Shown: positions 29,282-40,883 of the stretch, piece after piece
Layout: every line of letters begins with the position of its first letter
Numbering within the stretch: position 1 is the stretch's first letter
NCBI RefSeq assembly: GCF_040957575.1
Contig: NZ_CP162601.1
Location: forward strand, 2,170,001 to 2,234,000
Source of the DNA: Vibrio sp. HB236076
GTDB taxonomy: Bacteria > Pseudomonadota > Gammaproteobacteria > Enterobacterales > Vibrionaceae
Length of the DNA: 64,000 nucleotides
Direction: 5' to 3'
Made by a program: the position numbers and the translations under genes
The notes under the pieces: model-generated
The model's input: the letters and a program-made list of their open reading frames with translations, nothing else
The model's database searches: none
What the model was told of the DNA's origin: nothing

Positions 29282-29305
29282 AAAAGCCCGCCGTAGCGAG
29301 CTTTT
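29282..29305 (-). terminator. Terminator of htpG
   Basis: AAAAGCCCGC and GCGAGCTTTT form a stem with one G-T pair just beyond the htpG stop codon. The minus-strand transcript continues with a pyrimidine-rich tail. Confidence 0.75.
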
Positions 29306-29313
29306 CAATAGGA

Positions 29314-31215
29314 TTAATGATTGAGTAATTGATTCATTGCACCTAGAAATTGCGAAGGATCGTTGAGCGTACCACGCTCCGCGAGCATGGCTTGACCAAG
29401 CAGGACTTCAACCCAACGCCCGAACTGCTCTTCATCTGCTTCATCTGCCATTTGTTTGACCAAAGCATGTTCTGGGTTCAACTCGAAAATGTATTTTACT
29501 TCTGGGGCTTCTTGACCGGCAGCAGCCAATAATTTTGCCATTTGAGTGCCCATTTCAAAGTCATCGGTTACCACAACAGCAGGCGTTGACGCCAACTTGA
29601 AGGTCGTGCGAACCTCTTTTACTCGCTCACCTAGATAGCCTTGTACACGCTCAACAACCGAGGCAAACGCTTCTTGAGTCTCTTGTTGCTTCTCTTTGTC
29701 TGCTTCGTCATCAAACTGACTGAGATCAAGGCCGGCTTTCGTAATTGACTGGAACGACTTACCATCAAATTCGTTGAGGTAGTTCATTAACCACTCATCG
29801 ATGCGATCGTACATCAACACAACCTCAATGCCCTTAGCTTTGAACTGCTCAAGGTGTGGGCTATTTTTCGCTGCGGTGTAGCTGTCTGCCGTTAGGTAGT
29901 AAATCTTATCCTGACCTTCCTTCATGCGACCAACGTAATCGGCAAGTGAAACACTTTGCTCGCTTGAGTCAGTTTCCGTGGTCGCAAATCGCATTAAACC
30001 AGCAATTTTTTCTTTGTTAGCAAAGTCTTCCGCCGGACCTTCTTTTAACACCAAGCCAAATTCTTTCCAGAACGACAAGTATTGGTCAGCGTCTTTTTTG
30101 GCCATTTTTTCTAACATGGTCAACACGCGTTTCGTACACGCATTGCGCAGTGATTGTGTCACTTTATTATCTTGCAGGATTTCACGCGAAACGTTTAGTG
30201 GCAGATCGTTAGAATCAATCAGACCGCGAACAAATCTCAAGTAGCTTGGCATAAACTGTTCTGCGTCGTCCATAATGAACACTCGCTGAACGTATAGCTT
30301 TAGACCACTTTTATGGTCGCGGTTAAATAAATCCCAAGGGGCTTTAGACGGAATATACAACAAGCTGGTATAGTCATTTTTTCCTTCAACTCGGTTGTGA
30401 CTCCAAGTCAGTGGGTCGGCAAAGTCTTTGGCAATGTGTTTATAAAACTCTTGGTACTCTTCATCTGACACATCCGATTTGTTTCGTGTCCACAGCGCTT
30501 GAGCTTTGTTAATCTGCTCCCACTGTTTTTCTTCTGTGTCTTTGCCTTCTTCGTCTTTTACCGCGGTTTCGATGTAAACCGGAATGCCAATATGGTCAGA
30601 GTATTTACTGATTACATCGCGAAGGCGCCACTCGCTGAGAAACTCTTTGCCATCTTCACGCATATGCAAGACGATGTCGGTACCACGAGAGGCCTTGTTG
30701 ATGTCTTCTAAGGTGTACTCACCTTCACCAGAGGAATGCCATTGTACGGCTTGATCAGCATCTACACCCGCGGCACGCGTACGTACTGTCACGGCATCAG
30801 CGACAATAAACGCCGAGTAGAAACCAACACCAAATTGACCGATCAACTGTGAATCTTTACTTTGATCTTCAGACAGTTTTGCAAAGAAGTCTGCGGTACC
30901 TGATTTGGCGATCGTACCAAGATTTTCTATCACCTCATCGCGAGTCATACCGATACCATTGTCAGAAATGGTTAACGTATTGGCCTCTTCATTAAAATAC
31001 AGTTTAACACCTAAATCGGCATCACCTTGATAGAGTTCAGGGTCAGATAAGGCTTTAAAACGCAATTTATCAACAGCATCAGAAGAGTTGGAAATCAACT
31101 CGCGTAAGAAGATCTCTTTGTTTGAATACAATGAATGGATCATTAAGTGAAGCAGTTGTTTCACTTCTGATTGAAAACCACGAGTTTCTTTGTTGTTAGT
31201 TACCGTCTCGCTCAT
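29314..31215 (-). CDS. htpG: Chaperone HtpG (bacterial Hsp90)
   Basis: 633 residues, full Hsp90 length. The N-terminal GHKL ATPase domain shows [11 protein letters not shown] (about 43-53), DNGIGM (about 86-91) and GQFGVGFYS (about 126-134). The middle domain includes NVSREILQ, and the C-terminal dimerisation domain ends in a short tail. It is a dimeric cytoplasmic chaperone that works with DnaK on client refolding. The divergent position to toxR is the classic Vibrio arrangement. Confidence 0.98.
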   Translation of the reverse strand: MSETVTNNKETRGFQSEVKQLLHLMIHSLYSNKEIFLRELISNSSDAVDKLRFKALSDPELYQGDADLGVKLYFNEEANTLTISDNGIGMTRDEVIENLGTIAKSGTADFFAKLSEDQSKDSQLIGQFGVGFYSAFIVADAVTVRTRAAGVDADQAVQWHSSGEGEYTLEDINKASRGTDIVLHMREDGKEFLSEWRLRDVISKYSDHIGIPVYIETAVKDEEGKDTEEKQWEQINKAQALWTRNKSDVSDEEYQEFYKHIAKDFADPLTWSHNRVEGKNDYTSLLYIPSKAPWDLFNRDHKSGLKLYVQRVFIMDDAEQFMPSYLRFVRGLIDSNDLPLNVSREILQDNKVTQSLRNACTKRVLTMLEKMAKKDADQYLSFWKEFGLVLKEGPAEDFANKEKIAGLMRFATTETDSSEQSVSLADYVGRMKEGQDKIYYLTADSYTAAKNSPHLEQFKAKGIEVVLMYDRIDEWLMNYLNEFDGKSFQSITKAGLDLSQFDDEADKEKQQETQEAFASVVERVQGYLGERVKEVRTTFKLASTPAVVVTDDFEMGTQMAKLLAAAGQEAPEVKYIFELNPEHALVKQMADEADEEQFGRWVEVLLGQAMLAERGTLNDPSQFLGAMNQLLNH

Positions 31216-31297
31216 GTTAACTCCAAGCTTTAAGTTGATATGTAACGAATAATTAAAGAGATACGTTGTCTATATGACATTAATTCCTGACCAGTAG

Positions 31298-31324
31298 ATT
31301 GTGGTCAAAAGATAGGTTTTCAAG
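31298..31324 (-). promoter_or_regulatory. Candidate sigma-32 heat-shock promoter of htpG
   Basis: On the minus strand CTTGAAA (31324-31318) is a perfect heat-shock -35. It is followed after 12 bp by CCACAATC (31305-31298), a partial match to CCCCAT. It lies about 90 bp upstream of the htpG ATG. The spacing is at the short end and the -10 is imperfect. Confidence 0.4.
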
Positions 31325-31476
31325 TGTAAATCTATTTAAATGCGGTGTTTTTTTGTTTTTTTTTTATTATCCTACTCAGTAATTTGGGTAAAAAATTCTA
31401 AAAAAACCTGAACAAAGCCGACAAAAAAATGTCATAAACCATTGATATAGCTTAACAAACCACAAAAGAAAACAAA

Positions 31477-32382
31477 ATGAACTCGATTGATTCAAAATTT
31501 CTCATCGCTGGACGCTTTTTGTTTGATAGCAATAGTAATTGTTTGTACGATCAACAAAGTGATGAAGAGTCGAGCCGACTTGGCAGTAATGAAGGTCGCA
31601 TTTTGTTGCTTTTGTGCCAAAATCCTAACGATGTCATTACTCGACAAGAATTACACGAATTTGTATGGCGAGAACAAGGCTTTGAAGTGGATGATTCAAG
31701 CCTCACCCAAGCCATTTCGACGCTGAGAAAAAGCCTCAAAGATTCGACCCGCTCACCGATTTATATTAAGACTGTCCCCAAACGCGGATACCAACTTATT
31801 TGCGCGGTGGAAACCTGTTATATCGATACGCCATTAACGCTCGAGACTCCCTTGAAAAAAGCGTCTGAGGCACCTCAGTCAAACACCGATAAACACCGTA
31901 CAACCACTCCGGATGCCACTGATTCGCTTTTACCTGTTGAAGGCGAAACATCGTCCCTTTTTTCTGGGGCGCAAACCAATAGCAAACCGCTTAAGCAACA
32001 ACGAAGCCCGCTATCATGGCGTATGGGATCCATGTGTATTGCGATGCTTACGGTTGCGATATTACTGCCTATTTACACGGCTTTTTTTTCTATGCCGCCG
32101 ACCAGCGAACTCAAATTACTAATGCGATACCAAAACACGCCGGTATACAGCTCACTGTATTACCCTTCCATTGAGAAGTGGAAAAAAGACATTCAATTGT
32201 GTGTCAGTCACTATTTAACCCAACGACAAGCTCAAGCCTTACCAACGCAAATCATTGTGACCGGTGGAGAAGAAGACAAACTGGTATTGAACTACATTCA
32301 CAAAGAAAACCAAGCCAGTGATAATTTCACCGTTCGAATATTGTACGACAAGCAAGCACAACTTGCTCAAGTTTGCCAGTAG
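31477..32382 (+). CDS. toxR: Transmembrane transcriptional activator ToxR
   Basis: 301 residues. A cytoplasmic OmpR-type winged helix (about 5-112) contains RLGSNEGRIL, VWREQGFEVDDSSLTQAIS and VPKRGYQL, the signature of Vibrio ToxR. A variable linker rich in Thr, Ser and Pro (about 113-180) precedes one membrane helix (about 184-204) and a periplasmic domain. The latter carries two Cys (242 and 300), matching the ToxR disulfide pair. It controls porins and virulence or environmental genes in response to bile and membrane conditions. toxS follows within 20 bp. Confidence 0.97.
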   Translation: MNSIDSKFLIAGRFLFDSNSNCLYDQQSDEESSRLGSNEGRILLLLCQNPNDVITRQELHEFVWREQGFEVDDSSLTQAISTLRKSLKDSTRSPIYIKTVPKRGYQLICAVETCYIDTPLTLETPLKKASEAPQSNTDKHRTTTPDATDSLLPVEGETSSLFSGAQTNSKPLKQQRSPLSWRMGSMCIAMLTVAILLPIYTAFFSMPPTSELKLLMRYQNTPVYSSLYYPSIEKWKKDIQLCVSHYLTQRQAQALPTQIIVTGGEEDKLVLNYIHKENQASDNFTVRILYDKQAQLAQVCQ

Positions 32383-32401
32383 TTGAATGAGGATCCTCCG
32401 T

Positions 32402-32923
32402 ATGTCCTATAAGATTGCCTCTCTTTTGCTCGCCCTATCGATTGCCTTTTCCTCTTGGCTATATTGGGGCAGTGATTATCGCATACGCCACATTATCACA
32501 GCCAATGAATGGGAATCACACCTTGAAACTTTGATGCCCGATAATCTCGCATCAAGCCCCGTGCCAGGTACTCGCCCTTTGCAAAAAGTCAGTATGACTG
32601 CCAACGTTAAATATTTGCCCAACGGCAGCTATATTCGCGTCTCAACCATCAAGTTATTCACGGCGAAAGAAGAAGTGATGTCGATTGATATCTCGGAAAA
32701 TGGCAACTGGAAGATGACCGACGACTACCTACTGATTACCCCCAAAGACTTTAAGGATCTTTCTTCCCCAAAATCTCAGGACATCAGTAATAAACAGTTA
32801 AACCTCGTCAAACAATTATTTAAAATGGATGCACAGCAAAGCCGCAAAGTCGACGTCATTAACCCTAACACGTTACTGCTGACCAGTTTAGATCACGGCT
32901 CCCAGGTTTTGTTTGCTAATTAG
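32402..32923 (+). CDS. toxS: ToxR-stabilising membrane protein ToxS
   Basis: 173 residues from the ATG at 32402, preceded by GAGG nine bases upstream. This equals the V. cholerae ToxS length as I recall it. An ATG five codons upstream (32387) has no ribosome site. One N-terminal membrane helix (about 5-22) is followed by a periplasmic domain that binds the ToxR periplasmic domain, protects it from proteolysis and helps bile sensing. It is in an operon with toxR, and the next gene starts 8 bp beyond its stop. Confidence 0.95.
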   Translation: MSYKIASLLLALSIAFSSWLYWGSDYRIRHIITANEWESHLETLMPDNLASSPVPGTRPLQKVSMTANVKYLPNGSYIRVSTIKLFTAKEEVMSIDISENGNWKMTDDYLLITPKDFKDLSSPKSQDISNKQLNLVKQLFKMDAQQSRKVDVINPNTLLLTSLDHGSQVLFAN

Positions 32924-32931
32924 GCACTTTG

Positions 32932-33210
32932 ATGAAAAAAGTTACCGTTCGAATTTACTACTGTACTCAATGCAATTGGATGTTACGCGCCACTTGGCTA
33001 GCCCAGGAATTGTTGCATACTTTTAGTGATGACATAGAATCAGTGAATTTATGCCCGTCGACTGGCGGGTATTTTGAGATTTTTTGCGATGATGTTTCTT
33101 TATGGGAAAGAAAAAAAGAACAGGGTTTTCCTGATGCCAAACGGCTTAAGCAAAGATTGAGAGATCATATTGACCCATTGCGACAACTTGGGCATATTGA
33201 TAAACAATAG
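32932..33210 (+). CDS. SelT/SelW/SelH (Rdx) family thioredoxin-like protein
   Basis: 92 residues from the ATG at 32932; a TTG one codon earlier is possible. An N-terminal beta strand leads into YYCTQC, the CxxC redox motif at residues 10-13 where animal SelW/SelT proteins have CxxU. The GGYFEIFCDD and FPDAKRLKQRLRDHI segments match the Rdx fold. There is no TGA in the motif, so it is a cysteine homologue. Function in bacteria is unclear; a thiol redox role is inferred. It begins 8 bp after toxS and is likely cotranscribed with toxRS. Confidence 0.85.
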   Translation: MKKVTVRIYYCTQCNWMLRATWLAQELLHTFSDDIESVNLCPSTGGYFEIFCDDVSLWERKKEQGFPDAKRLKQRLRDHIDPLRQLGHIDKQ

Positions 33211-33317
33211 TTCTTGTACAATAGATCTTGTACACGGTGTTTACCGTACACCATACAACACAGAACAATTATCACCGCGACCCATTGTGCGCCACAAGCC
33301 AACAGGAAGGAGAAGGG

Positions 33318-34229
33318 ATGAAGGTTTTAATCACAGGCGGTACAGGATTGATTGGCCAGGCCTTATTAAAAGCACTTCACGCAGAGACCCTTGTGGTGGT
33401 CACTCGCAACCCTCAACTCGCGGCGCAGCAGTTACAGTATCTCAATCACGGGCAATTGAGTTTTATTTCCCAGTTAAGCCAACTTTCTCACCTCAATGAC
33501 TTTGACGCCGTTATCAACCTCGCCGGCGAGCCTATCGCCGACAAACGCTGGTCTCATGGGCAAAAAGATCGCATATGCCAAAGTCGCTGGCAGACCACTG
33601 AGCAGTTAGTCAACCTTTGTTTGGCCAGCCAAACGCCACCGCATACTTTTTTAAGTGCTTCTGCTGTCGGTTATTATGGCGATCAAAAAAACCATGCTTT
33701 CGATGAACAAAAAGTCGTGCACAGCCCAGATTTTGCTCACCAAGTTTGCGAACAATGGGAACGTGAAGCATTAAAAGTACACAGTGAGTCAACTCGGGTG
33801 TGTACACTGCGCTTTGGCATTGTACTTAGCCCTAGAGGAGGCGCGCTAGCGAAAATGCTTCCGGCCTATCGATTGGGTCTTGGAGCCAAATTAGGGGCGG
33901 GTAAACAGTTTATGGCATGGATACACATTCAGGATGTAGTGAATGCGATTCTTTTTTTACTCTCACACGACAAAGCCACAGGACCGTTTAACTTTTGCTC
34001 ACCTCATAGCGTCACTCAGCAAGAGTTTAGTTTGGCCCTAGCACAAGCTCTTCATCGACCACATTTATTAACCCTTCCCCGCCGTTTTATGCGCATTCTT
34101 ATGGGGGAGTCCCATTGTTTGTTATTTGATAGCGCACGTGCTAAGCCAACAAAATTAACTGAGCTTGGATTTAATTTTCAGTACCCCCATCTCAGCCCAG
34201 CATTAAATAATTTATTGCAAAAGAGTTAA
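33318..34229 (+). CDS. yfcH: TIGR01777-type NAD(P)-dependent epimerase (YfcH-like)
   Basis: 303 residues from the ATG at 33318, with AAGGAGAAGGG just upstream. Extended SDR fold: TGGTGLIGQAL near the N-terminus binds the dinucleotide, NLAGEPIADKRW is the family hallmark, and SAVGYYG holds the catalytic region in place of the usual YxxxK. Homologues are called SulA-like or YfcH. The substrate is unknown. It follows the Rdx gene by about 107 bp, with no terminator seen. Confidence 0.88.
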   Translation: MKVLITGGTGLIGQALLKALHAETLVVVTRNPQLAAQQLQYLNHGQLSFISQLSQLSHLNDFDAVINLAGEPIADKRWSHGQKDRICQSRWQTTEQLVNLCLASQTPPHTFLSASAVGYYGDQKNHAFDEQKVVHSPDFAHQVCEQWEREALKVHSESTRVCTLRFGIVLSPRGGALAKMLPAYRLGLGAKLGAGKQFMAWIHIQDVVNAILFLLSHDKATGPFNFCSPHSVTQQEFSLALAQALHRPHLLTLPRRFMRILMGESHCLLFDSARAKPTKLTELGFNFQYPHLSPALNNLLQKS

Positions 34230-34342
34230 CCCCATCACACTAGCTGTTCAAAAAAAACACCACTTGCGGTTGTTTTGTCATCATTGTGTCACTTATCGTC
34301 TGTAGTATCGCAACACCTTTACTAACAACACAAGGATAGAGA

Positions 34343-34411
34343 ATGACACTTAATCAACTTAATTGGTTATGTTTGACTGTCGTTCTGATTTTTTTACTCA
34401 TACTTTCTTAG
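34343..34411 (+). CDS. Candidate 22-residue hydrophobic membrane microprotein
   Basis: ATG at 34343 to TAG at 34411, preceded by AAGGA at a 6-base spacing, which is a better ribosome site than many real genes here. The peptide has a polar N-terminus (MTLNQLNW) and a continuous hydrophobic stretch (CLTVVLIFLLILS) long enough to span or insert in the membrane. No family is recognised. It could be a stand-alone small membrane protein, a leader peptide, or chance. Confidence 0.4.
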   Translation: MTLNQLNWLCLTVVLIFLLILS

Positions 34412-34474
34412 TTTAAAGAACATCAACTTCTTACTTCATCGACCATTGATAACTTGAAAAATCCCTCATGTACC

Positions 34475-34501
34475 TCAATATATTACATAGGTATATATTG
34501 A
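34475..34501. promoter_or_regulatory. 8-bp inverted repeat, possible operator
   Basis: TCAATATA (34475-34482) and TATATTGA (34494-34501) are perfect inverted copies separated by 11 bp, about 137 bp before the cnoX start. It is AT-rich, so chance is not excluded. Confidence 0.3.
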
Positions 34502-34637
34502 TCTTGATCAGACACACTGAGTGTAAATAACGCGCTGCATGTGAACTCTATGGCTGATGCCGATTCAGTTTGCTAGCCGTCTGCGCGGCAAATTTACAAT
34601 CTATTCTTCACTTTTGGCCCAATCAAGGAAATGGTTT

Positions 34638-35492
34638 ATGCAATCCCCTTTCATCACCGCTGTCGACGACAACAACATTCACTCAATACTCGAAGAGTCG
34701 ATGAAAACCCCCGTGCTTTTCTTATTCTGGTCAGCATCTCAACCAGAAAGTCTGCAAAGTAAACAAACGGTAGAAACACTGGCGCAGCAATACCAAGGGC
34801 AATTTTTACTGGCAACCTTAGACTGTGATCAACACATGGGCCTAGCCAGTCAATTCGGCGTGCAAATGATACCTACCTTAGCTTTATTTACTCAGGGGCA
34901 GCCGGTTGACGGTTTAGGTGGACCACAGACACAAGATTCCATTCAAGCCATGCTGGCTAAGCATTTGCCAAGTCAAGCGGAGCAAATTTTTCAACAAGCA
35001 CAATCGCTCCATCAACAGGGCGACTATGCTCAGGCCTTGGCTTTGTTAAAACAGCTTGAAAGCGATCAACAGCAGCAAGCAGAAGTCAAACTCATCATGA
35101 TCGATTGCTTATTAGAGACACAACAATTCTCTGAAGCCAAACCACTACTCGAGACCATTCCTCTTGAGTACCAACAGGGCTTTTACGAAGGACTTGTCGC
35201 TAAACTGAATTTGCACGAAAACGCTGCTAATAGCCCTGAACTACAAAAGTTAGAACAAGAATACGCCAATGCACCACAAGACGAACGTCTTGCCTGTCAT
35301 CTCGCCGTTCAATACCACGAGGCACATCGAGACGAAGATGCGCTCGCGCTACTTTGGCCTATTTTACAACGCGACCTCAATGCGTTAGACGGTGACGTAA
35401 AGAAAACCTTCATGGATATTCTCAGCGCACTTGGTCAAGGTAATGCTTTAAGTGCCAAATATCGCCGTCAGCTTTATTCACTGCTTTACTAA
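34638..35492 (+). CDS. cnoX: Chaperedoxin CnoX (YbbN), thioredoxin-like co-chaperone without CxxC
   Basis: 284 residues from the ATG at 34638 with AAGGA upstream. An N-terminal thioredoxin fold (about 1-110) is followed by tetratricopeptide-like helices (about 112-284). The usual active-site position reads FWSASQPESL, with no cysteine at all. E. coli CnoX keeps one Cys there. The downstream LDCDQ cysteine, the IPTL cis-Pro motif and GQPVDGLGGPQ are kept. CnoX holds oxidised or unfolded proteins and passes them to GroEL or DnaK. It is convergent with ligA. Confidence 0.88.
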   Translation: MQSPFITAVDDNNIHSILEESMKTPVLFLFWSASQPESLQSKQTVETLAQQYQGQFLLATLDCDQHMGLASQFGVQMIPTLALFTQGQPVDGLGGPQTQDSIQAMLAKHLPSQAEQIFQQAQSLHQQGDYAQALALLKQLESDQQQQAEVKLIMIDCLLETQQFSEAKPLLETIPLEYQQGFYEGLVAKLNLHENAANSPELQKLEQEYANAPQDERLACHLAVQYHEAHRDEDALALLWPILQRDLNALDGDVKKTFMDILSALGQGNALSAKYRRQLYSLLY

Positions 35493-35500
35493 ATTCGAAA

Positions 35501-35537
35501 AAAAAACAGCCAAGTTGTTAACTTGGCTGTTTTTTTC
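35501..35537. terminator. Bidirectional terminator between cnoX and ligA
   Basis: AACAGCCAAGTT (35505-35516) and AACTTGGCTGTT (35520-35531) form a perfect 12-bp stem with a 3-base loop, flanked by A and T runs that serve both convergent genes. Confidence 0.92.
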
Positions 35538-35560
35538 TTTGCCGGTTGCCCGGTCAAACC

Positions 35561-37636
<2,076 letters not shown>

Positions 37637-37639
37637 TTA

Positions 37640-38560
37640 TTATGCCTGAGATGACTTAAAGTCTGCAATTTGACGACGGTACTTAGCGAGGCGATCGGGT
37701 GTCATGCTATGGCGACCTTCATCCAACACCTGCCCTGAAACATCATCGGCAATTTGTTGAGCCGTTTTTAGCATCAACTTAAAGTTTTGCTCAGCATCCC
37801 CAAAACAAGGTAACGTCATGAAAAATGAAATCCCTTTGGTTGTAAAGGTGTCAGGATCGTCATGCTCAAGTGTTCCAGGTTGCATCATATTCGCGACACT
37901 AAAGAGTATTTTACCATTGCCTGACAAGTCTGCATGGCGGTGGAAAATATTCATTTCACCAAAAATGAGCCCATTTTGCTGCATACTATCAAAAAGTTGT
38001 GTGCCGACAAACGGCGCTTCACCCAAACAATGCACGTGCAGGACTAATACTTGCATTTCAGGCTCTGGTTGGCCTTCATCAATAACCGCCTCAGAGTTTT
38101 CATCCACCGCGTCCATGGTTGGCAGAGTCACCTCAGACGGCGCGTTTTCATCGCGAGACCCTTCTAAATCCGCCGTGTTCAATGTTTCGCCTAAGGTCAC
38201 ATCGGCTGATGTGGGCTCTGTTTGTAACGGCGCTTGGTAAGCATCAATCAAGGGATCGTGTGTCACGTGCTGATCTTGAGCGGCAAATGGATTGTCATTT
38301 TGCGGCTCGGGGGTATCGACGGCATCAAATGACTCGGCAGAGTCTTCTGTCGGCTCTGAAAATTCACGTCGCTTTTTACGACCAAAACGAGACGACTTGC
38401 GTTTCTTGTCTTTGAGTTCTGGCTCAGAGTCAATATTACTCAATGGCTTGTTATTAAATTTGGAGTTGCCTTCTTTTTTACTGGACCATAAGCCGTGAAA
38501 CAGCAAGGCGGCAATAGCAATAATACCTACTATGATGAGAACGAATCGCAATTCCTGCAT
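37640..38560 (-). CDS. zipA: Cell division protein ZipA
   Basis: 306 residues. One N-terminal membrane helix (about 5-26) is followed by a basic patch (SKKEGNSKF, KRKSSRFGRKKRR), a long acidic Pro/Gln/Glu linker (about 65-165) and the C-terminal FtsZ-binding domain (about 168-300, with VLHVHCLGEAPFVG and MTLPCFGDAEQNF). It anchors FtsZ filaments to the inner membrane at the division site. It is transcribed divergently from cysZ and upstream of ligA, a common gammaproteobacterial pairing. Confidence 0.95.
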   Translation of the reverse strand: MQELRFVLIIVGIIAIAALLFHGLWSSKKEGNSKFNNKPLSNIDSEPELKDKKRKSSRFGRKKRREFSEPTEDSAESFDAVDTPEPQNDNPFAAQDQHVTHDPLIDAYQAPLQTEPTSADVTLGETLNTADLEGSRDENAPSEVTLPTMDAVDENSEAVIDEGQPEPEMQVLVLHVHCLGEAPFVGTQLFDSMQQNGLIFGEMNIFHRHADLSGNGKILFSVANMMQPGTLEHDDPDTFTTKGISFFMTLPCFGDAEQNFKLMLKTAQQIADDVSGQVLDEGRHSMTPDRLAKYRRQIADFKSSQA

Positions 38561-38769
38561 TTTTAACTCTCGTGTCGGAACAAATCAAAACTGATCTGTT
38601 CATTAATTGTCCATTAAACTGGTTATCCCTATACTCTAACAAACCTTATCATGGATTTAGAACAAAATATTGTTAGAAGTAAGTATTTTATTGTGATAAA
38701 TGGCACGCTTTTTTTCTTTGTTATCTCAAGTACAATGTCAGCCTGTCTCTCAATCTTATAAACCCAATT

Positions 38770-39549
38770 ATGCAAAGTTCACGTTCTGGTTTTGGCTATT
38801 TTTTTTATGGTGCACAACTCGCAATCTCACCTGGAATAAGGCGCTTTATCCTATTGCCATTAGTGGCCAACATCCTCCTGATTGGTGGTGCTCTGGTGTA
38901 TCTGTTTTCCAACCTCAATAGTTGGATAGAAACTTGGCTTGGCCAGCTGCCAAATTTTTTGTCTTGGCTAAGCTACGTCCTGTGGCCAATACTGGCCCTG
39001 ACAATACTCGCGACCTTTTCTTATTTCTTTACCACATTGGCCAATTTCATCGCCGCGCCATTTAATGGCTTATTGTCTGAAAAAGTAGAACAGAAGCTCA
39101 CTGGCTCACCTATTAATGACGAAGGGTTATGGGACGCCGTCAAAGATCTACCGAGAATCTTCGCGCGTGAATTTAGAAAACTGGCTTACACTTTGCCCAA
39201 AGTGGTGGGGCTTTTCTTGTTGCTGCTTATCCCGGCGTTAGGTCAAACAATAGGCCCTGTATTGTGGTTCATATTTACCGCTTGGATGTTGGCCATTCAA
39301 TACTGTGATTACCCTTTCGACAACCACAAAGTCAGCTTTGGTGAGATGAGACACAATCTGAAACAAAAACAAACCAAGGCCTATGGGTTTGGGTTTTTAG
39401 TGTCATTATTCACCTCTATCCCTTTGGTTAACTTTTTCGTGATGCCCATTGCCGTCTGCGGTGCAACCGCAATGTGGGTCGAGCAGTTTCGCCCCCTACA
39501 TGTAACGGCGTCTCAAACGAGTACCCCCTTATCAAACCCAATTAAATAA
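38770..39549 (+). CDS. cysZ: Sulfate transporter CysZ
   Basis: 259 residues with four or more hydrophobic segments (about 28-48, 68-95, 145-175, 205-235). SGFGYFFYGAQLAISPGIRRF at the start and LANFIAAPFNGLLSEKVE are CysZ hallmarks. It imports sulfate for cysteine synthesis. The adjoining cysK, 86 bp downstream on the same strand, uses the reduced sulfur. The ribosome site is weak. Confidence 0.93.
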   Translation: MQSSRSGFGYFFYGAQLAISPGIRRFILLPLVANILLIGGALVYLFSNLNSWIETWLGQLPNFLSWLSYVLWPILALTILATFSYFFTTLANFIAAPFNGLLSEKVEQKLTGSPINDEGLWDAVKDLPRIFAREFRKLAYTLPKVVGLFLLLLIPALGQTIGPVLWFIFTAWMLAIQYCDYPFDNHKVSFGEMRHNLKQKQTKAYGFGFLVSLFTSIPLVNFFVMPIAVCGATAMWVEQFRPLHVTASQTSTPLSNPIK

Positions 39550-39635
39550 GTTATAACTTTTTAATCTTTTTCGGTTTATTGTCATAGGCCTATGCTTTGA
39601 CTCTATCCAGTAACGAGTGATGAAGGAACAATTCC

Positions 39636-40604
39636 ATGAGCAAGATTTACGAAGATAATTCTCTAACGATCGGCAACACCCCACTAGTGCGCTTAAACAA
39701 GGTCAGCAAAGGCAACGTACTTGCTAAAGTTGAAGCTCGCAATCCTAGCTTTAGTGTCAAATGTCGAATCGGTGCCAACATGATTTGGGACGCCGAAAAA
39801 CAAGGTAAAATCACCTCACAAACTGAATTAGTTGAGCCAACCAGTGGCAACACCGGAATCGCATTGGCCTTTGTTGCTGCTGCTCGTGGTTACAAATTGA
39901 CGTTGACCATGCCTGAGTCGATGAGTCTAGAGAGACGCAAACTCCTCAAAGCGCTTGGCGCTAACCTAGTGTTAACGGAAGCGGCAAAAGGCATGAAAGG
40001 CGCAATCGCCAAAGCGGAAGAAATCGTTGCAACAGACCCTAGCAAATTTTACATGTTGCAACAATTCGACAACCCAGCAAACCCTGAGATCCACGAAAAA
40101 ACCACAGGTCCAGAGATTTGGGAAGCCACTGAAGGACAAGTGGATGTTTTCGTCGCTGGTGTGGGCACTGGGGGTACTATTTCAGGTACTACTCGTTACT
40201 TGAAGAAAACACAAGGCAAAGCCATTACTGCTGTTGCAGTAGAGCCTGCAGAATCACCAGTGATTACCCAAGTGCTCGCCGGCCAAGAAGTACAACCTGG
40301 CCCACACAAAATTCAAGGTATCGGTGCTGGCTTTATCCCTAAAAACTTAGACCTTGATCTACTCGATCGCGTTGAAACTGTGACATCAGACGATGCGATT
40401 GAAATGGCTCAGCGCCTAATGAAAGAAGAAGGTATTTTAGCGGGTATTTCATCTGGTGCCGCGGTGGTAGCGGCAAATCGCCTTGCTGAACTTCCTGAGT
40501 TCGCGGATAAAAATATTGTGGTTATTTTGCCAAGTTCTGGTGAGCGTTATCTCAGTACTGCACTATTTGCAGGTATTTTTACTGAAGCAGAAAATCAACA
40601 ATAA
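39636..40604 (+). CDS. cysK: Cysteine synthase A
   Basis: 322 residues. A PLP enzyme that makes cysteine from O-acetylserine and sulfide. The PLP-binding Lys is Lys42 in [19 protein letters not shown] binds the substrate carboxylate, GTGGTISG cradles the phosphate and SGAAV lies near the C-terminus. AAGGA precedes the ATG at 39636 by 8 bases. It has its own strong terminator. Confidence 0.97.
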   Translation: MSKIYEDNSLTIGNTPLVRLNKVSKGNVLAKVEARNPSFSVKCRIGANMIWDAEKQGKITSQTELVEPTSGNTGIALAFVAAARGYKLTLTMPESMSLERRKLLKALGANLVLTEAAKGMKGAIAKAEEIVATDPSKFYMLQQFDNPANPEIHEKTTGPEIWEATEGQVDVFVAGVGTGGTISGTTRYLKKTQGKAITAVAVEPAESPVITQVLAGQEVQPGPHKIQGIGAGFIPKNLDLDLLDRVETVTSDDAIEMAQRLMKEEGILAGISSGAAVVAANRLAELPEFADKNIVVILPSSGERYLSTALFAGIFTEAENQQ

Positions 40605-40630
40605 TCCATTGTCAAATCAATTTTTCATGT

Positions 40631-40658
40631 AAAAAAGCCCCGATTGAGGGGCTTTTTT
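40631..40658 (+). terminator. Terminator of cysK
   Basis: AAAAAAGCCCC and GGGGCTTTTTT form a perfect 11-bp stem around GATTGA, ending in a T run. Confidence 0.93.
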
Positions 40659-40883
40659 GTTGATCCTAGCCGCACCTTTGGTAATATCAGGGCGTTTATT
40701 TTTAGCTTCAAAATAATAGAAGTTATAGCAAACCTCATTAAATTGGGGAAAAACAATACATTACTAAACAAGTTGATGCACAAAAATAACATAATCCCGT
40801 TTTTTTTCAGCTAGTCAAAGCGAATGAAGGGGGTTAAGCTAGGGCATCAATTAAGACAATTAAAGTAAATCGGGGTATATCAC

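Larger units (their letters stand above)
34230..34637. promoter_or_regulatory. Gap between epimerase and cnoX genes
   Basis: This 408-bp region holds the candidate microprotein (34343-34411), the inverted repeat at 34475-34501 and presumably the promoter of the next gene. No terminator hairpin was found after the epimerase gene. Confidence 0.4.

Noticed and set aside
32932..33210. Selenocysteine codon in the SelT/W/H-like gene
   Set aside because: The redox motif is encoded by ordinary Cys codons (TGT and TGC) and no in-frame TGA is present.
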